Of a DNA stretch of 64,000 bases, positions 22,677 to 34,229 are shown piece after piece. Below the pieces are notes generated by a model. The model was not told where the DNA came from. It did not search any database and saw only the letters and a list, made by a program, of their open reading frames with translations. Location: NCBI RefSeq assembly GCF_002865645.1, contig NW_020194562.1:186001-250000 (forward strand), written 5' to 3'. This DNA comes from Hyaloscypha bicolor E (Eukaryota > Ascomycota > Leotiomycetes > Helotiales > Hyaloscyphaceae). Position 1 is the stretch's first letter. Each line of letters starts with the position of its first letter. Made by a program: the position numbers and the translations under genes.

Positions 22677-25600
22677 TCACGCCTTCTTGACCTTTCGTCC
22701 AGATTTCTTGGGTACCCTCACAAGCCAGTATAAGAATACTGCTGCGAAAGCATTGAAGATGATAAACGCCCACAAGATGCCGAAGTTCCTCCACCGAAGC
22801 GCATAGCTCGAACTAACCGCCGCCAGGAACTGGTTCGTGGATCCCAAGCTACAGTACCCGCAATTGCTCGTCGCGTTGTTGTCAGTCAGGTATCCGCCTC
22901 CGTACGGGCTGTTGATGAACGTCTGCATATACTCGAAGCAAGTTTGACCAGACGGAGGGTCGAAGTGACGGATCTCATTCGCCGCGCACACGACAGCGTT
23001 GTTGGCTACTCCCACCGAGAGCATTGCGTCGACGAGGTAGGTGAAGGGGGACACGCGGTACATGAAGATCCAGAAGCGGGGGAAGACGTTGGGAGATGCC
23101 AACACACCGCAGAAGACCAGGCAGAGGGAAAACATGAGCTGAGCGATGTTGCCTGCTGTTTCTGCGGTCTCGATCGCGGCCACGACCATGGTTGTGAAGG
23201 TGGATGTGAAGAGGAGGAACTCCCAGATCAAGAGGAACATGAGGCCACCGCGTTCAGTGATGGCGCCGGTGGGTTCAGCGTTCTTGTACAGCCCGATGGG
23301 ATAGTACCAGCAGAAGAAGATGAGAATTGCCATGAGCGTGTTCCATGGGAGCTCGACGACGATGTTGGAGATCATGAAGGCTTTCCAGGAGTAGGCTTTT
23401 GAAGGGCGCTCGCGGGCTTCGTATAAGGCGCGTTGGGTGACGAAGTGGGGCATGATTTGTTGGACAAGCTGGCCGAAGATGGTGAAGAGCATGAAGATGG
23501 CGAACATTTGGTTTTGGAGCTCCTGTTGAGAGGTTCCTGCGTTGTAGAAGGAGAAGCCGATGAAGAGGGCCTGAAGAATTAGCGCTGCATATATGGTACA
23601 CGAGAGCTGGCAACTTACGGAGAATATACAAAGAGAGGCTTTCGAGTAGATGTATGAAGGTGTTCTCCAGTACTGTTCAAACACTCGCTTCCCGGTTTCC
23701 CATAGCTGAACTGCGAACGGTGCTGCAAATTCACGGAAACTTGCTTTGTCGTCGACGGAAGTTGATGGCTGTGTGATTTGGGGAAGCTCTTCCTTTAGAT
23801 GGTCGAGTTCTTGGTGGACTCCCTTGTACTCGGGACTGTTTCGCCATGTCTGATACCAATCGATATCAGTGTGACTGCCAGGGGCCGCGCCGATGACTTC
23901 CAGCATCCATTCGGCGGGGTTTGCGTCCGGAGGACAAGGAAATGCGCCGTTTCGTTCGAAATACTTGGTCAAGATGTTGGCGTTGTTCCCCACTTCCCCA
24001 AAGTAAACAGTCTTGCCGCCTTTCGCCAGGAAGAGAAGTCTGTCGAACCGTTGGAACAGCATTGCAGAAGGTTGATGAATCGTGCAAAGAACAGCTTGGC
24101 CATTCTTGGTCAACTTCTCCATCAGATCACAAATGGCCCACGAAGTCTGAGAGTCAAGACCAGAGGTAGGTTCGTCCAAGAAAAGCAGTAATTCCGGCTT
24201 AGCTGCGAGCTCAACTCCGATGGTAAGACGTTTCCGCTGTTCGACGTTGAGACCTTCTCCCGGCACACCAACCACGGCATCTGCATACTCCTGCATGTCA
24301 AGCAGCTTGATCACTTCATTGACATAGTCGAGCTTCTCCTTGCGGGGAACCTTGGCCGGCTGTCGAAGAAGGGCGCTGAAGTTCAGAGCCTCACGAACGG
24401 TGCTGGTTGACAAGTGGAGATCCTGCTGTTGAACATAACCAGTCTTGCGTTGAAACGACGCATCACGCTCTCGGCCATCAACAAGCATTCCTCCCGTAAT
24501 GACACCCATTGTTGTCCGGGTTGCCAACACATCGAGTAAAGTCGTTTTGCCGGCTCCAGAAACTCCCATCAAAGCTGTCAATGTACCAGGCTTCACCCAT
24601 CCATCGACGTGATCCAGAATTCTGCGACCTTCGCCCTTGATCTTGATGTCATAGCACACATCCTCCCAATGGAAAATGGCAGTCTGTCTCGTGAGGATGG
24701 CAGAGGCATCAGTGGCGCCCTTTTCCAGAGTTGCTAGTTGTGTGCTCCCAGCTTCTTCATCGTTTGACGGTTTCTTCTTGAGGGCTGTGTGGCCGCGTCG
24801 GAAAAGCAAGACCTCTCCCTTTGATTTCTTGGCTGTGACATACTCGGTTGCAATGAGATACACTGCACAGAGACCAATCAAGAAGACCCAGAGAATTCCA
24901 AAGTTTCTCCACTTGTGAGACGGGAAATACTGGTAGGCTGACTCGATGTATGCTGTTCCATCGACGTCGCTGGATCCTGCCACGGCGCCGACGGCTCCGC
25001 ATACTTGTTCTGATGGGGAGACATTGGCATAGCCTGGTCCAGTTGGTACGAATTGATCTGGGTTGCAGGTAAATACTCTCCCAGCAAATTCGTTAATCAT
25101 AAGACTTTCGAATCCATAAGCAACGGGGTCCATGTAGTTGATCCATCTTGCCCACCCTCGCATGTTCGGAACAGGGAGTGCGAAGCCAGTGTAAATGACG
25201 ATTGCCAGGATCAAGACAGCTGCTGGGGCCATTGCTTGAGACAGAGTTCGAGAGACTGATGCAATTGTTCGGAAGAGCATAGACATGACCAGAGTTAGTG
25301 TGAACGATATCAGGAAGAAGAAGAAGAAGTTCCCAGGATGTCGATTCAGGTTAACCATGAAGTAGAGAATCAAGTTGAACGTGATTGCGTTAGTGATTTT
25401 GTATGGCATATCCGTTAACATTGAAGCGATGGCCTCACAAGATGGGTGGTACAGAGCGTATCTCGCATGTTTTTCGACGATGGGGCGTTGAGCGTACAGT
25501 GTTAGAATCTAGAGAGCATGAGTACGGTTCCTTTTGACGGGAAGCATACATACCTCAAGAGCACTACCGAAAGCATTAAGCAAGATGGCGAAGAACAGAA

Positions 25601-27386
25601 GCGCACTCCTTGAATAGAAACTGCTGGTAGTTTGCGGGAGGTTGTAGAAGATGGAACTGATAATGAGGGCCATGACAGAGTTTCCGAAAAGTTGAGAGAA
25701 GGTCAGAGTTGGATCTCCCTTCAATCTCCAGAAACCTCTTCGGAGGCAGAGTTTCACTTGCCCAACGTAGGACAAGGTGTATGGGCTGGTGACACGCTGA
25801 TGCTTCGACTGTTGTATTCTTCGGGAATCCTTGAACGATTGAAGATGTTCGCCTCCGAGCGTGTAGGTATTGTTGTACTCATCAATCTCCTTTACAAGTG
25901 CTGCACGTTCTGGACTGTTCTTCCAGACTGTAGCGAAGTCATCGGGTGTTCGTGGTACTCGATTTTCGAAGCCATCCCTTACGACTCGTTCCTGAGCACT
26001 CGTCATAGATGTGAGGAAATCCGCGTCGGTCTGTCTTGCTGGGCAATCAAATCCGAGATTGAGAAAGTAAGCTTTTGCATCTGTGCATCTACCAAAATAA
26101 ATTTGACGTCCCTCGTATAGGACGAGGACTTTGTCGAATGTCTGAGAGTGTTAGTTGCCGAGTAAAACATCAAAAAGGCAAAACTTACATCATATGCACT
26201 CTGGGGAGCTTGGTAGATTGCCACTACTGCGGTAGACCCAAGGAGTTCTGTAGACATACGAATTGTTTTGCAAAATTCGATGGCATTTGCACTGTCAAGA
26301 CCACGAGTGCTGTTATCCCAGCATTGAAGCGGGGCTCCACTCAGACAAGCCTCGGCGATTGTCACACGTTTCCGCTCTCCACCACTCACTCCTCGAACGA
26401 AATCGTTTCCAACCTGTGTGTTGATTGTGTGGCTAATACCGAAAGATGCCATGATTACGTCTCGAGAGCGTCTGGCAAACTCTTCGCGACTGATGTCTCC
26501 CGGAATATGACGGGGAGCTCTGGCTATAGCCGCAAATTCAAGGGTTTGGCCAACAGAGAGCTGAGGGAAATGTACGTCGACTTCTGCAGTGTAGATTGCT
26601 TCACCTCGGAAGTCCTTGTGCATTTGCTTGGGCTCGATGCCCTGGTAGTTGATTTGGGATTTCTCATCGATGAAGAAACCATTCGTCTCACCAGCAACTG
26701 TCTTGAGGAACGTCGAACAACCACTGCCCGGAGGGCCAAGAACGACCAACATCTCGCCATGGTGGACTACTCCTTCGAGATTCTGGAGGATGTCGATTTT
26801 TCGGGGTTTGGCCATTCCTAGGAGCGTCTTCGCAGCCCCAACCACTTCCAAGACAACATTCCCCACACTCTTCTGGTAATCGGTCGCCGCTCCGAACCCG
26901 TAAACGTTCAGGTCCTTGAACGCGAAGCCAGCAGTTCTCTGCTTCCATTTCTCTGGGTCCCGGGCTTGGAGGTTCAATAGAGACTTCGCATACGCTCGTG
27001 GGCTGAAGTTCTCGGATGCTGGGTTGAGTGGGGAGCCTTCTGGCGCATCGAACGGGTTGTCATTGTACACGCTGTGATGGGATTTGGATGTGTATCTTCT
27101 CGCCAGTTCGTGGATCTCCTCGTCGCGTCGGTGTTCCTCTATCTCCTCGCGACTCAATGCGCGTGTAAGGGTGGGGCTTTCCGAGCTGTACGACTCCACC
27201 TTCTCGTCGTATGGGTTGGAATCCTGTGAGACATTGTGGCGCGGTGGATTCTGACCTGGCGTCCCAACTCCTTGATGAGCTGCGGTACGCTCGCCGTTCG
27301 CAGAGAAGTTTCCTGGACGGAAGTTAGCGGGCGCGGGGTGCAGCAAGATTGAGTTTCTGCGCCCGGAACTTACCAACAAACGACAT
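22677..27386 (-). CDS. PDR-type full-size ABC transporter
   Basis: Five exons, 27386-27374, 27312-26189, 26141-25554, 25508-23619 and 23570-22677, join in phase to 1502 residues, the usual size of the family. The first exon codes only MSFV plus one base. Order is NBD1-TMD1-NBD2-TMD2. NBD1 shows the fungal PDR degenerate Walker A ([12 protein letters not shown], Cys for Lys) with a normal signature ([14 protein letters not shown]) and DNSTRGLD in place of the usual Walker B/D-loop. NBD2 has an intact [13 protein letters not shown], a degenerate [12 protein letters not shown] signature and [14 protein letters not shown]. Each TMD ends with a large extracellular Cys-containing loop. Such pumps (Cdr1, Pdr5, AtrB-like) export azoles, plant defence compounds or own metabolites at the plasma membrane. 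Substrate cannot be told. Confidence 0.97.
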
Positions 27387-28440
27387 CCTTGCGAGTTAGA
27401 GGATGAAGGTCAATTGAATTCTGCAACGGGCTCTCCGCAGCCTTTGAAGAAGAAGAAGACGAAGAAGAAGAAGACACAATACTTTAATACAAAGGACAAA
27501 GAAACAAATGAGAGAATGGAGTCGTGGAGACCAAAACAAAAGCAGGGTAGTGTGAGTCCCGCCCAGGCCCCAGGCACGGCAACGGAATTCTTTGTCAAAT
27601 TCGTTTAATCTCGAGGCCTATCAATGCGCTTTCGCATTCGGAGCGCGTTCTAGTTTCCGGGGAGCGGCCTCATAATGCGAGGGATGCTAGGAGTTGTGCT
27701 GGAGTTGTGCTGCGTTGTGCTGGCGTTGTGCTCTTTAAGAAAGAGATGTGCAGGCGGCCAAGGGGCGGAGTGGCGAGCATCCGGCTCCCGAAGAGAATCT
27801 TGGGGACGGAAGGCCCACTGCGAACGCATCCGAAAGTATTATTCGTCATCTCCAGGCCGACTCGACTTGCTGCCTTCGGGTCTCACGCCTGCTAGTCGAT
27901 CGACCGCGGCTCGGCGGAGAAGCATGTGCGAGCCACGAGCTGTGAGTCGTTGAGATGAGTTGGAAAACTGGGCCGCAACAATGTGCGGTGGAACGAACAC
28001 GATGGTAGTGGCGTGGCGAGGCCCCTGCTCGGCTCGCGCTCACTTTCGTCGCAGTCAGCAGCAGGGAGGGAGCAGGTGCTGAGTCATATTGATGCCTTCC
28101 GAATGTCTACCTTCCGAACCGAATAGACGGGTTACACGAGCCCCTTTTGAAGAAACTGCCGTCCCTCGACCCGACTCCCGTCCATCTTCATCATGTGATG
28201 AATCGTATCCTCCCCAGATTCAGCATTCAAATCCCCCATGAATCCTTCACGTTCTTCGGCGTTTGGCTGAAAGTCCAGCCTCATCATTTTCCCGATAACC
28301 TGCACATGCTGTTCCTCTGACTGATTGAAGCCCCTTTTCTATCTCCTCAAGCTGGTCCAATGTAAGGCTGAAGGAACGTATTTCGTGTCCAAGCATGTCA
28401 CCGACAGATTCCTCATTCCTTTATTGCCATGAGGGTGCCA
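27387..28440. other. Promoter region of the ABC transporter
   Basis: About 1 kb with a GAA/AAG-rich microsatellite-like tract near 27447-27472 just upstream of the ABC start. No gene is seen. The region may carry drug-response sites, but none was identified with confidence. Confidence 0.45.
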
Positions 28441-29390
28441 AGTAAGTGAGAACGTTCATCATTTGCCTGCGAAGTTGCTCTTGCTGGCGACCATCGCAAG
28501 TCTCAGCAATGCCTACGTACATATGTTGTCATGCGAACTCTCTCCGCATATCAGTACAGTACAGCGCCAGTGCGTTCCGCATGCAATATATCAGACCCAC
28601 GATCGTCTTGTACTGTACGAGGTTGAAACCGTGACTCCAACGCTGACAGACATCACTGTTCGACCGCCGCCAATAACAACCACCACGGCAATAATCATGT
28701 GAGCTTTCCCGACTCCGAATCCCGAGTTGAAAGTCATGAATCTCGAACTAACGAATTCTAGAATCAAAACAGTAACAGTCAGTGCTAGCGCCACATCCAC
28801 CACCTTCCTCTACCCCTCGCCCATCAAACGAGCAGAAAAACAAATCGAAGCCCAGGTCCCAAGTACCCTGCCTCTCCCAATTTGCACCCTGGACAGTCAG
28901 CAGCGGTTGCTCCTGCTTCACCACTCCCCTGCCCGTCCCATTCTACCAGATCTCAATCGAGAGCACGGTAATGACGACTGTGCATGCCACGACGATGCCC
29001 CCACCTGCCTTGGCGGCAACGTATACGTATACCACTGCTACGAGCACAACAACCCAAACCCACACCACTGTAGTTCCAAACTGCTTCCCTATACACGGTT
29101 GCATCCTGCCTGCCAGTTCTTGTCCAATGTCGCCTGGAGGCTTCCACAAGGCGGCCCCCTTGATGCCAGTACTACTGTGGGGACATTGGTGGATGTTTGA
29201 GCTGGCGGGTGAGAGAAGGACCAGTGTGCAATATCCTTGTGCTTGAAGGTTGGAGAGTATGGGACCCGAGCCCTGCACCCACTGGGGTAGCGCCTGGTGT
29301 AGGAGGGCCCGTGGCCGTTGCTACTACAACTGGAGCTGGGCAGGTATGTAGTGATTTCTGGATTTATGAGAGGGGTTGTCCTTAGGGTAG
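28440..29390 (+). pseudogene. Thr/Pro-rich secreted-type protein, probably broken
   Basis: A signal-peptide-like stretch (KLLLLATIASLSNAYVHML) begins at about 28473, followed by Thr/Pro-rich sequence (TVTPTLTDITVRPPPITTTT) and an intron with GTGAGC donor and CTAG acceptor (28699-28761) into IKTVTVSASATSTTF. Later a Thr-rich piece in another frame (YTYTTATSTTTQTHTTVVPN, about 29023-29082) and a Gly/Pro/Val-rich piece near 29285 look like the same protein. No ATG lies in the signal-peptide frame and the Thr-rich piece is out of frame with the preceding exon. A cell-wall or adhesin-like gene that has decayed is likely; a gene with unrecognised introns is the alternative. Confidence 0.35.
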
Positions 29391-29451
29391 TGGGTATCCG
29401 GAGTTATGAACTAGGTAATGAATGAGTCTGGATGACAACATGAGGTGAAAA

Positions 29452-29928
29452 TTAAGAATACGGTGAACCAGTCGTATCATGACATCCGGTCTCGTGACAT
29501 TCAACGCATCTCCTATGGATTGGTCCTCCAAGTACTTCGTGACGTCCGAAGATGGTATAATCTTCTCCGTCTATAGATTCCTTATACAAAGAATCCAAAT
29601 ACGGCGGCAGCATCTCGTCTACTCTGCCGAAGGTCTTGTTCACTTTTATCGCTTCCGTGACTGCGGTACGGATGGAGAGGTGCGTCTTCATTTTGGCCTC
29701 CCCATCACCAGGAAGATTCCTTTTAGCATGTGACTCAAAGGCTGTAGCAGCAAGTTTCGGATGTTCAGCGCAAAGACAAACGCAGCAATGGAGCAATTGA
29801 AGGTCCACCAACTCACTCAAGTCTGGCCGCCAGTGCCTTTTGTGCCCAAGGAGGAGGGCAAGGTCTCGTGTTATGCTTGCGGACCGACCATGTACGATCA
29901 CTCGCATCTGGGACATGGTTCCTGACAT
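29452..29928 (-). CDS. Small hypothetical protein
   Basis: An ATG-started frame of 158 residues with several Cys and His ([18 protein letters not shown], then [17 protein letters not shown]). I recognise no family. The opposite strand is also partly open. It could be a decayed gene or chance; reported for completeness. Confidence 0.2.
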   Translation of the reverse strand: MSGTMSQMRVIVHGRSASITRDLALLLGHKRHWRPDLSELVDLQLLHCCVCLCAEHPKLAATAFESHAKRNLPGDGEAKMKTHLSIRTAVTEAIKVNKTFGRVDEMLPPYLDSLYKESIDGEDYTIFGRHEVLGGPIHRRCVECHETGCHDTTGSPYS

Positions 29929-30358
29929 GCCAGGAATTATGTCTCGACCGATATCATCCGCAGGATCATGCGGGATTACTTTGGGAAGCAGGTTAAGTTC
30001 GTGATGAACATTCCGACGTAGACAACAACGTACGTGACCATTGAAGCTTTACAGAGCTCTGCTAACCTTTGAAATAGATTATTCTGAAAGCCAGAAGGCA
30101 GAGGCTTCTCTAATTAGAGAAATCCAAGACGTATTCCGGGTCCAAACTGTCGAATGGGGAAAAAATACGTGAAATTGGGAACAGAGAAGCTCAGTAGTGG
30201 AAGAAAAGGGGGCATTTAAATCTGGCACATGGTTGTTGTGTGACCGCGGAAGGCCACGATTCGGCAGAAAATGGCGGGCTCGCTAAATTTGGATTTTCCT
30301 CAGCCTCGTCGGAATTTTTATTTTTGAGCGTCCATGTTGTGGATGCAACACAGCAGAG
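29929..30358. other. Trm61 promoter region
   Basis: About 0.43 kb upstream of the Trm61-like start. No motif or gene was recognised. Confidence 0.45.
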
Positions 30359-31906
30359 ATGGCGCAGAAGACGTCGCCGTTCTTGTTTCCGGGCCCGGTT
30401 GCTACGGCTGAGAGCTTATCAATTCTTCATCTAAAGAGAGATTTGCAGATACCGACAATCCTCAAGGCGCGCGATGAGGATGATGATGGCTACTCGGAGG
30501 GGAAGGTCGTCAATACTCGGTTCGGGTCGTTTCCGCACAGCACGTTGATTGGATTGCCATGGGGAAGTCAGGTTCGAGCTTCGAAAGTTGATACGGGATC
30601 GAGGGGTCGTCGCGGCAAAGGACAGGAGAAGAAACGAAAACGCGAGGAGCCTGAGAGCGCGCCGAACAAAGCCCCGAAGTTGGAGGAAGAGGATGCGGAG
30701 GATGTTAGCACGCCGAATACCACGAGGGGAGAGAAAGAGGCTGTCACTGCTTCGAGTGGATTCATACATATTCTGCCTCCTACGCCGGAGAATTGGACGA
30801 GTTCACTGCCGCATCGAACCCAGGTGGTTTACACTCCCGATTACAGCTACATTCTACACCGATTGCGAGCACGACCTGGTGCAAGTATAATTGAGGCTGG
30901 TGCGGGCAGTGGGTCGTTCACGCATGCATCTGCGAGGGCTGTTTACAGTGGGTATCCTGAAGATGTGGAGTTTACAACGAAGCGGAGGAAGATTGGGAAG
31001 GTCTGGAGCTTCGAATTCCACGAACAGAGGCACGAGAAGCTTGAGAAGGAGATCCAGGACCATGGCCTGGAAGATATCGTACAAATCACACACCGGGATG
31101 TTTGTGAAGAGGGATTTTTGGTCAATGGGGAAAGTCCGAATGCTGAAGCCGTATTCTTGGATCTGCCAGCTCCATGGCTTGCTCTACCACACCTGTCGAG
31201 ATCCCCGTCACCGAAGACGGAAACGAATGGTTCAACGCCCTTCATATCACCACTAAGCCCGAACGCACCGGTCCAGATATGCACCTTCTCCCCTTGTATC
31301 GAACAAGTCCAGAGAACAGTCTCAGTCATGCGGAATCTTGGCTGGGTTGATATCGAGATGGTGGAATTGTCACAAAAACGATTCGAGATTCGAAGAGAGA
31401 GGATAGGAATTGATAATGGAGCTCAGAGAGGTCTGCAATCGGTTCCTGCATCGGTGGAGGAATCTGTTGCTCGGCTAAAAGAAGTCGAAGGGACCTTCAA
31501 GGCGTTCCATGAGAATGGAGACAAGCCGGAGGCGAGCAAGAAGGACAAGGAGAATCCGAATAACAGAGACAGGATCATCGAGAGTTTGGTTGAGAAGAAG
31601 GTGTACAAAGAAGGGAGGTTGGTGCATAGAACGGAGCCGGAAGTGAAGACACATACGAGTTATCTGGTGTTTGCAGTTCTACCCCAGGAATGGACTGCTG
31701 AGGATGAGGCTAAAGCAAGAGAGAAGTGGGAGGTGTTGATACGAAATGAGGATGAGAAGGCTGGCGGAGAAGGGGATGTGGTTATGAGTAAACGGCAGAT
31801 GAAGAAAGCTGCAAGGCAGGCACAGAAGGAGAAAGCGGCTGAGAGCAAGCCAGAAAAAGCCATCAAGGCAGAAGATACCCCTGGGGTCGACTGCGTGAAG
31901 GGGTAG
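30359..31906 (+). CDS. trm61: tRNA m1A58 methyltransferase catalytic subunit Trm61
   Basis: A single exon of 515 residues from ATG 30359. The SAM-binding motif IIEAGAGSGSFTHASARAV lies at about residues 179-197, preceded by the family motif RTQVVYTPDYSYIL. The catalytic-site motif DLPAPWLALPHL sits at about 268-279. With Trm6 it methylates N1 of adenosine 58 in tRNAs, including initiator tRNA-Met, in the nucleus. The protein is longer than yeast Trm61 (383 residues) because of a basic/acidic insert (about 75-135, KKRKREEPESAPNKAPK) and a Lys/Glu-rich C-terminal tail, both common in filamentous fungi. Confidence 0.95.
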   Translation: MAQKTSPFLFPGPVATAESLSILHLKRDLQIPTILKARDEDDDGYSEGKVVNTRFGSFPHSTLIGLPWGSQVRASKVDTGSRGRRGKGQEKKRKREEPESAPNKAPKLEEEDAEDVSTPNTTRGEKEAVTASSGFIHILPPTPENWTSSLPHRTQVVYTPDYSYILHRLRARPGASIIEAGAGSGSFTHASARAVYSGYPEDVEFTTKRRKIGKVWSFEFHEQRHEKLEKEIQDHGLEDIVQITHRDVCEEGFLVNGESPNAEAVFLDLPAPWLALPHLSRSPSPKTETNGSTPFISPLSPNAPVQICTFSPCIEQVQRTVSVMRNLGWVDIEMVELSQKRFEIRRERIGIDNGAQRGLQSVPASVEESVARLKEVEGTFKAFHENGDKPEASKKDKENPNNRDRIIESLVEKKVYKEGRLVHRTEPEVKTHTSYLVFAVLPQEWTAEDEAKAREKWEVLIRNEDEKAGGEGDVVMSKRQMKKAARQAQKEKAAESKPEKAIKAEDTPGVDCVKG

Positions 31907-32051
31907 CTGAACTCAATGCTGAGGAGGAGGCCTTGCCCCACCATTTCACTTTTCTTACTACCAAATGTGTTTTCCCTTGATCCTGACCAGTTGCATTTCC
32001 ACACAACACCTGACGCCATCCAATGCTCGCTCATCCCACTTCCCAAATGCA

Positions 32052-32783
32052 TTAAATTTCAACAGCCCCCTCCGGCACCCCTGCTCTACTCCTCAGTCTC
32101 CTAGCAAAGAACTTCATGATAGGTACCATCTCCTCCCTACTCCTGGGCATAGAATCCTCTCCCTTCTCCCACTTAACGTACTCGACATCCGTGAACCCGG
32201 CTTTCAACGCATCAACCGCGCTTCTCGTGACCTGGGCACTTCTGCTGCCGCCCAGTACCAACACGGGTGTTTTGCTCTTCCCTCCTCCAGTGCCAGAGAT
32301 TGAAGGAAGCCGTCCACCGATGCTAATCACGCCTCCGAATTCGACATCCGAGCTTGCTGCGAGGTGCAGCGCGGCCATCCCACCCTGTCCGAAGCCGAGA
32401 AACAAGACATTTCGTGCGGGATAGCTGCACCTTTGCATCAACCCCTCCTTAACAACCTCCCCCAACACTCGCTCAATAATCCCGAATCCAGCATCGAGCT
32501 CGATCTCTCCCTTCCCTTCGTCAATCAGGACATCATCTCCCCAGTGAAAGGCGGGTGTGTCCGAGCCAGTGAAGATGGGTGGGATTGGATTGGGCCCTTG
32601 GATACTTAGGCATGCTGTTTCGGGGAGGTTGAGATTCTTTCCTAATTGGGAGAATGATTTGTTTGTGTCTCCCAGGCCGTGAAGCAGGATCAGGATGTTG
32701 ATCGGTTGGCCCGAAGATGGTGGGATGATGTCCACTACGAGGGAGGAGGGAAAGTCGGCCTTGGTGGGCAGACGTGAAGTCAT
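32052..32783 (-). CDS. Acyl-protein-thioesterase-fold protein lacking catalytic triad
   Basis: A single exon of 243 residues. The phospholipase/carboxylesterase fold is clear: LILLHGLGDTNKSFSQLGKN near residue 31, FHWGDDVL, NVLFLGFGQGGMAALHLA and ISIGGRLP. The nucleophile elbow is GFGQGG where active enzymes have GFSQGG, so position 132 is Gly. The usual Asp position reads GGSRSAQV, and the final His loop reads GEDSMPRSREE with no His. All three triad residues therefore seem replaced. Active relatives remove palmitate from proteins; this copy is probably a pseudoenzyme or uses another chemistry. I have the impression that other ascomycete orthologues share the Gly, which would mean an old conserved loss rather than decay, but this needs an alignment. 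Confidence 0.85.
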   Translation of the reverse strand: MTSRLPTKADFPSSLVVDIIPPSSGQPINILILLHGLGDTNKSFSQLGKNLNLPETACLSIQGPNPIPPIFTGSDTPAFHWGDDVLIDEGKGEIELDAGFGIIERVLGEVVKEGLMQRCSYPARNVLFLGFGQGGMAALHLAASSDVEFGGVISIGGRLPSISGTGGGKSKTPVLVLGGSRSAQVTRSAVDALKAGFTDVEYVKWEKGEDSMPRSREEMVPIMKFFARRLRSRAGVPEGAVEI

Positions 32784-32962
32784 TTCCGACTTGCGACCTC
32801 CAATGAGGGGCAGAATACAAGTAGGGGGAAGAAGGAACCTGACACGTGCCTGAGTAAGGTTTGAAGGCTCGTGACTCAGGCGTGTCGTGCCGCCTTGCCC
32901 CTGGTGATAATGTTACACCGCTGATTGGGCCAGCCTTGCCCCGCCACAACATCATGAAAGTA

Positions 32963-34227
32963 CTATGGTACTCGGGGTAATAAGTGCCGCCAAGATTTCT
33001 AGCACCTTCCCTGCTGACAGGGGGTCTTCACCAATGATCTTATAATGATCCAACGCTGCCCTTACTATGTGATTCCTCGCCAAAACACCAGAATTCAATC
33101 ATGGACAGCACATATCGAGTTCCCACGCCTAAGCAGCCAAAAGCTCAGCTCTCACGCGATGAGAGATTACGGGTTCAGACTCTCTTCTTTGACGCACACC
33201 ACACGCGATCCCAGATTTGCCTAGAAACAGGCTATACATACGATCAAGTTTGCTATGCGATCGTTCACCGTCTCACACCTCAAAAGAAGAGATGCGGCCG
33301 GAGAGTTATCCTCAATACCCCTCAAAGAAAGAGGCTAATCCAATGGGCCACAGCCTCTCAAGAGAATCGCGAAACGCCGTGGATTGAGATCCCAGGGATC
33401 CTCGGTTTGAATTGTGGAGAATGGGCTATACGTACGGCATTCAAGAAGGAAGGCTTTGTTCGCCGCGTTTCACGGAAGAAACCTCCTCTTTCTGAGGAGA
33501 ATAGGAAGAAGAGGCTTGACTGGGCGAAGGAACATCTGAATTGGACAGACGAGCAGTGGGATGAGATCCTTTGGAGTGACGAGACGTGGACACAACCTGG
33601 GAGACATACACGGACTTGGATTACACGCAAGATTGGGGAAGAAGAGGTATATCATAAGGATTGCGTACAATCTAAGTACCGGAAGAAGATTGGATGGATG
33701 TTTTGGGGGTCGATAAGCGGAAGATATGGCCGCCATCGAGGGCTTTTTTGGGAGAAGGATTGGGAGACAATCAATGAAGGCTCTTACTCTGGTATTATTA
33801 TCCCAATCGTCGACGATATCCTCCGCCAATATCCTGATTTGTACTTTCAACAAGATCACGCACCAGGGCATGCTTCCGCTTTTACACGGTCTGTAATTGC
33901 AGCTGCAGGATTAAGGATTATTGAATGGCCTCCTTTCTCACCTGATTTAAGTCCAATTGAGACGCTTTGGGACGATATGAAGGACTATATACAAGAGCAT
34001 TACCCTCAAGTCCATAGCTCTTATAAGAGGCTAAGGGCTGCAATTCAGGAAGCTTGGGAATCGATTACGCACGAGAGAATTAAAGAGCTTGTACATAGTA
34101 TGAGAGCGCGATGTAAAGCTGTGATTGATGCAGATGGATGGTATACAAAATATTAAGAGCTTTTCTTAGGGCGGCACTGCCAAGCATCCCCCCTGCATTT
34201 TGGATGTATTTCCCTGGAGTACGAGAG
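32963..34227 (+). mobile_element. Tc1/mariner element, apparently intact
   Basis: The transposase gene is flanked by imperfect terminal inverted repeats: left CTATGGTACTCGGGG from 32963, right end reading inward CTCTCGTACTCCAGG from 34227 (11 of 15 match). Each end is bordered by TA (32961-32962 and 34228-34229), the target duplication of this superfamily. A subterminal GTGCCGCC (about 32982) has its complement GGCGGCAC near the other end (about 34171). Total length is 1265 bp. The exact ends are my reading and could shift by a few bases. Confidence 0.75.
33101..34156 (+). CDS. Tc1/mariner DD34E transposase
   Basis: An uninterrupted frame of 351 residues. The N-terminal part is helix-turn-helix-like (TRSQICLETGYTYDQVCYAI). 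The catalytic residues are Asp in ILWSDETW, Asp in YFQQDHAPGHAS and Glu in SPDLSPIETLWDDMK; 34 residues separate the second Asp and the Glu, as in Tc1-type DD34E enzymes. No stop, frameshift or AT drift is seen, in strong contrast to the repeats at 37-48 kb and 62-63 kb, so the copy may be recent and possibly active. Confidence 0.95.
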   Translation: MDSTYRVPTPKQPKAQLSRDERLRVQTLFFDAHHTRSQICLETGYTYDQVCYAIVHRLTPQKKRCGRRVILNTPQRKRLIQWATASQENRETPWIEIPGILGLNCGEWAIRTAFKKEGFVRRVSRKKPPLSEENRKKRLDWAKEHLNWTDEQWDEILWSDETWTQPGRHTRTWITRKIGEEEVYHKDCVQSKYRKKIGWMFWGSISGRYGRHRGLFWEKDWETINEGSYSGIIIPIVDDILRQYPDLYFQQDHAPGHASAFTRSVIAAAGLRIIEWPPFSPDLSPIETLWDDMKDYIQEHYPQVHSSYKRLRAAIQEAWESITHERIKELVHSMRARCKAVIDADGWYTKY

Positions 34228-34229
34228 TA

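Noticed and set aside
22677..32783. Secondary-metabolite cluster around the ABC pump
   Set aside because: No polyketide synthase, NRPS, terpene synthase or pathway regulator is nearby; Trm61 and other housekeeping genes flank the pump.
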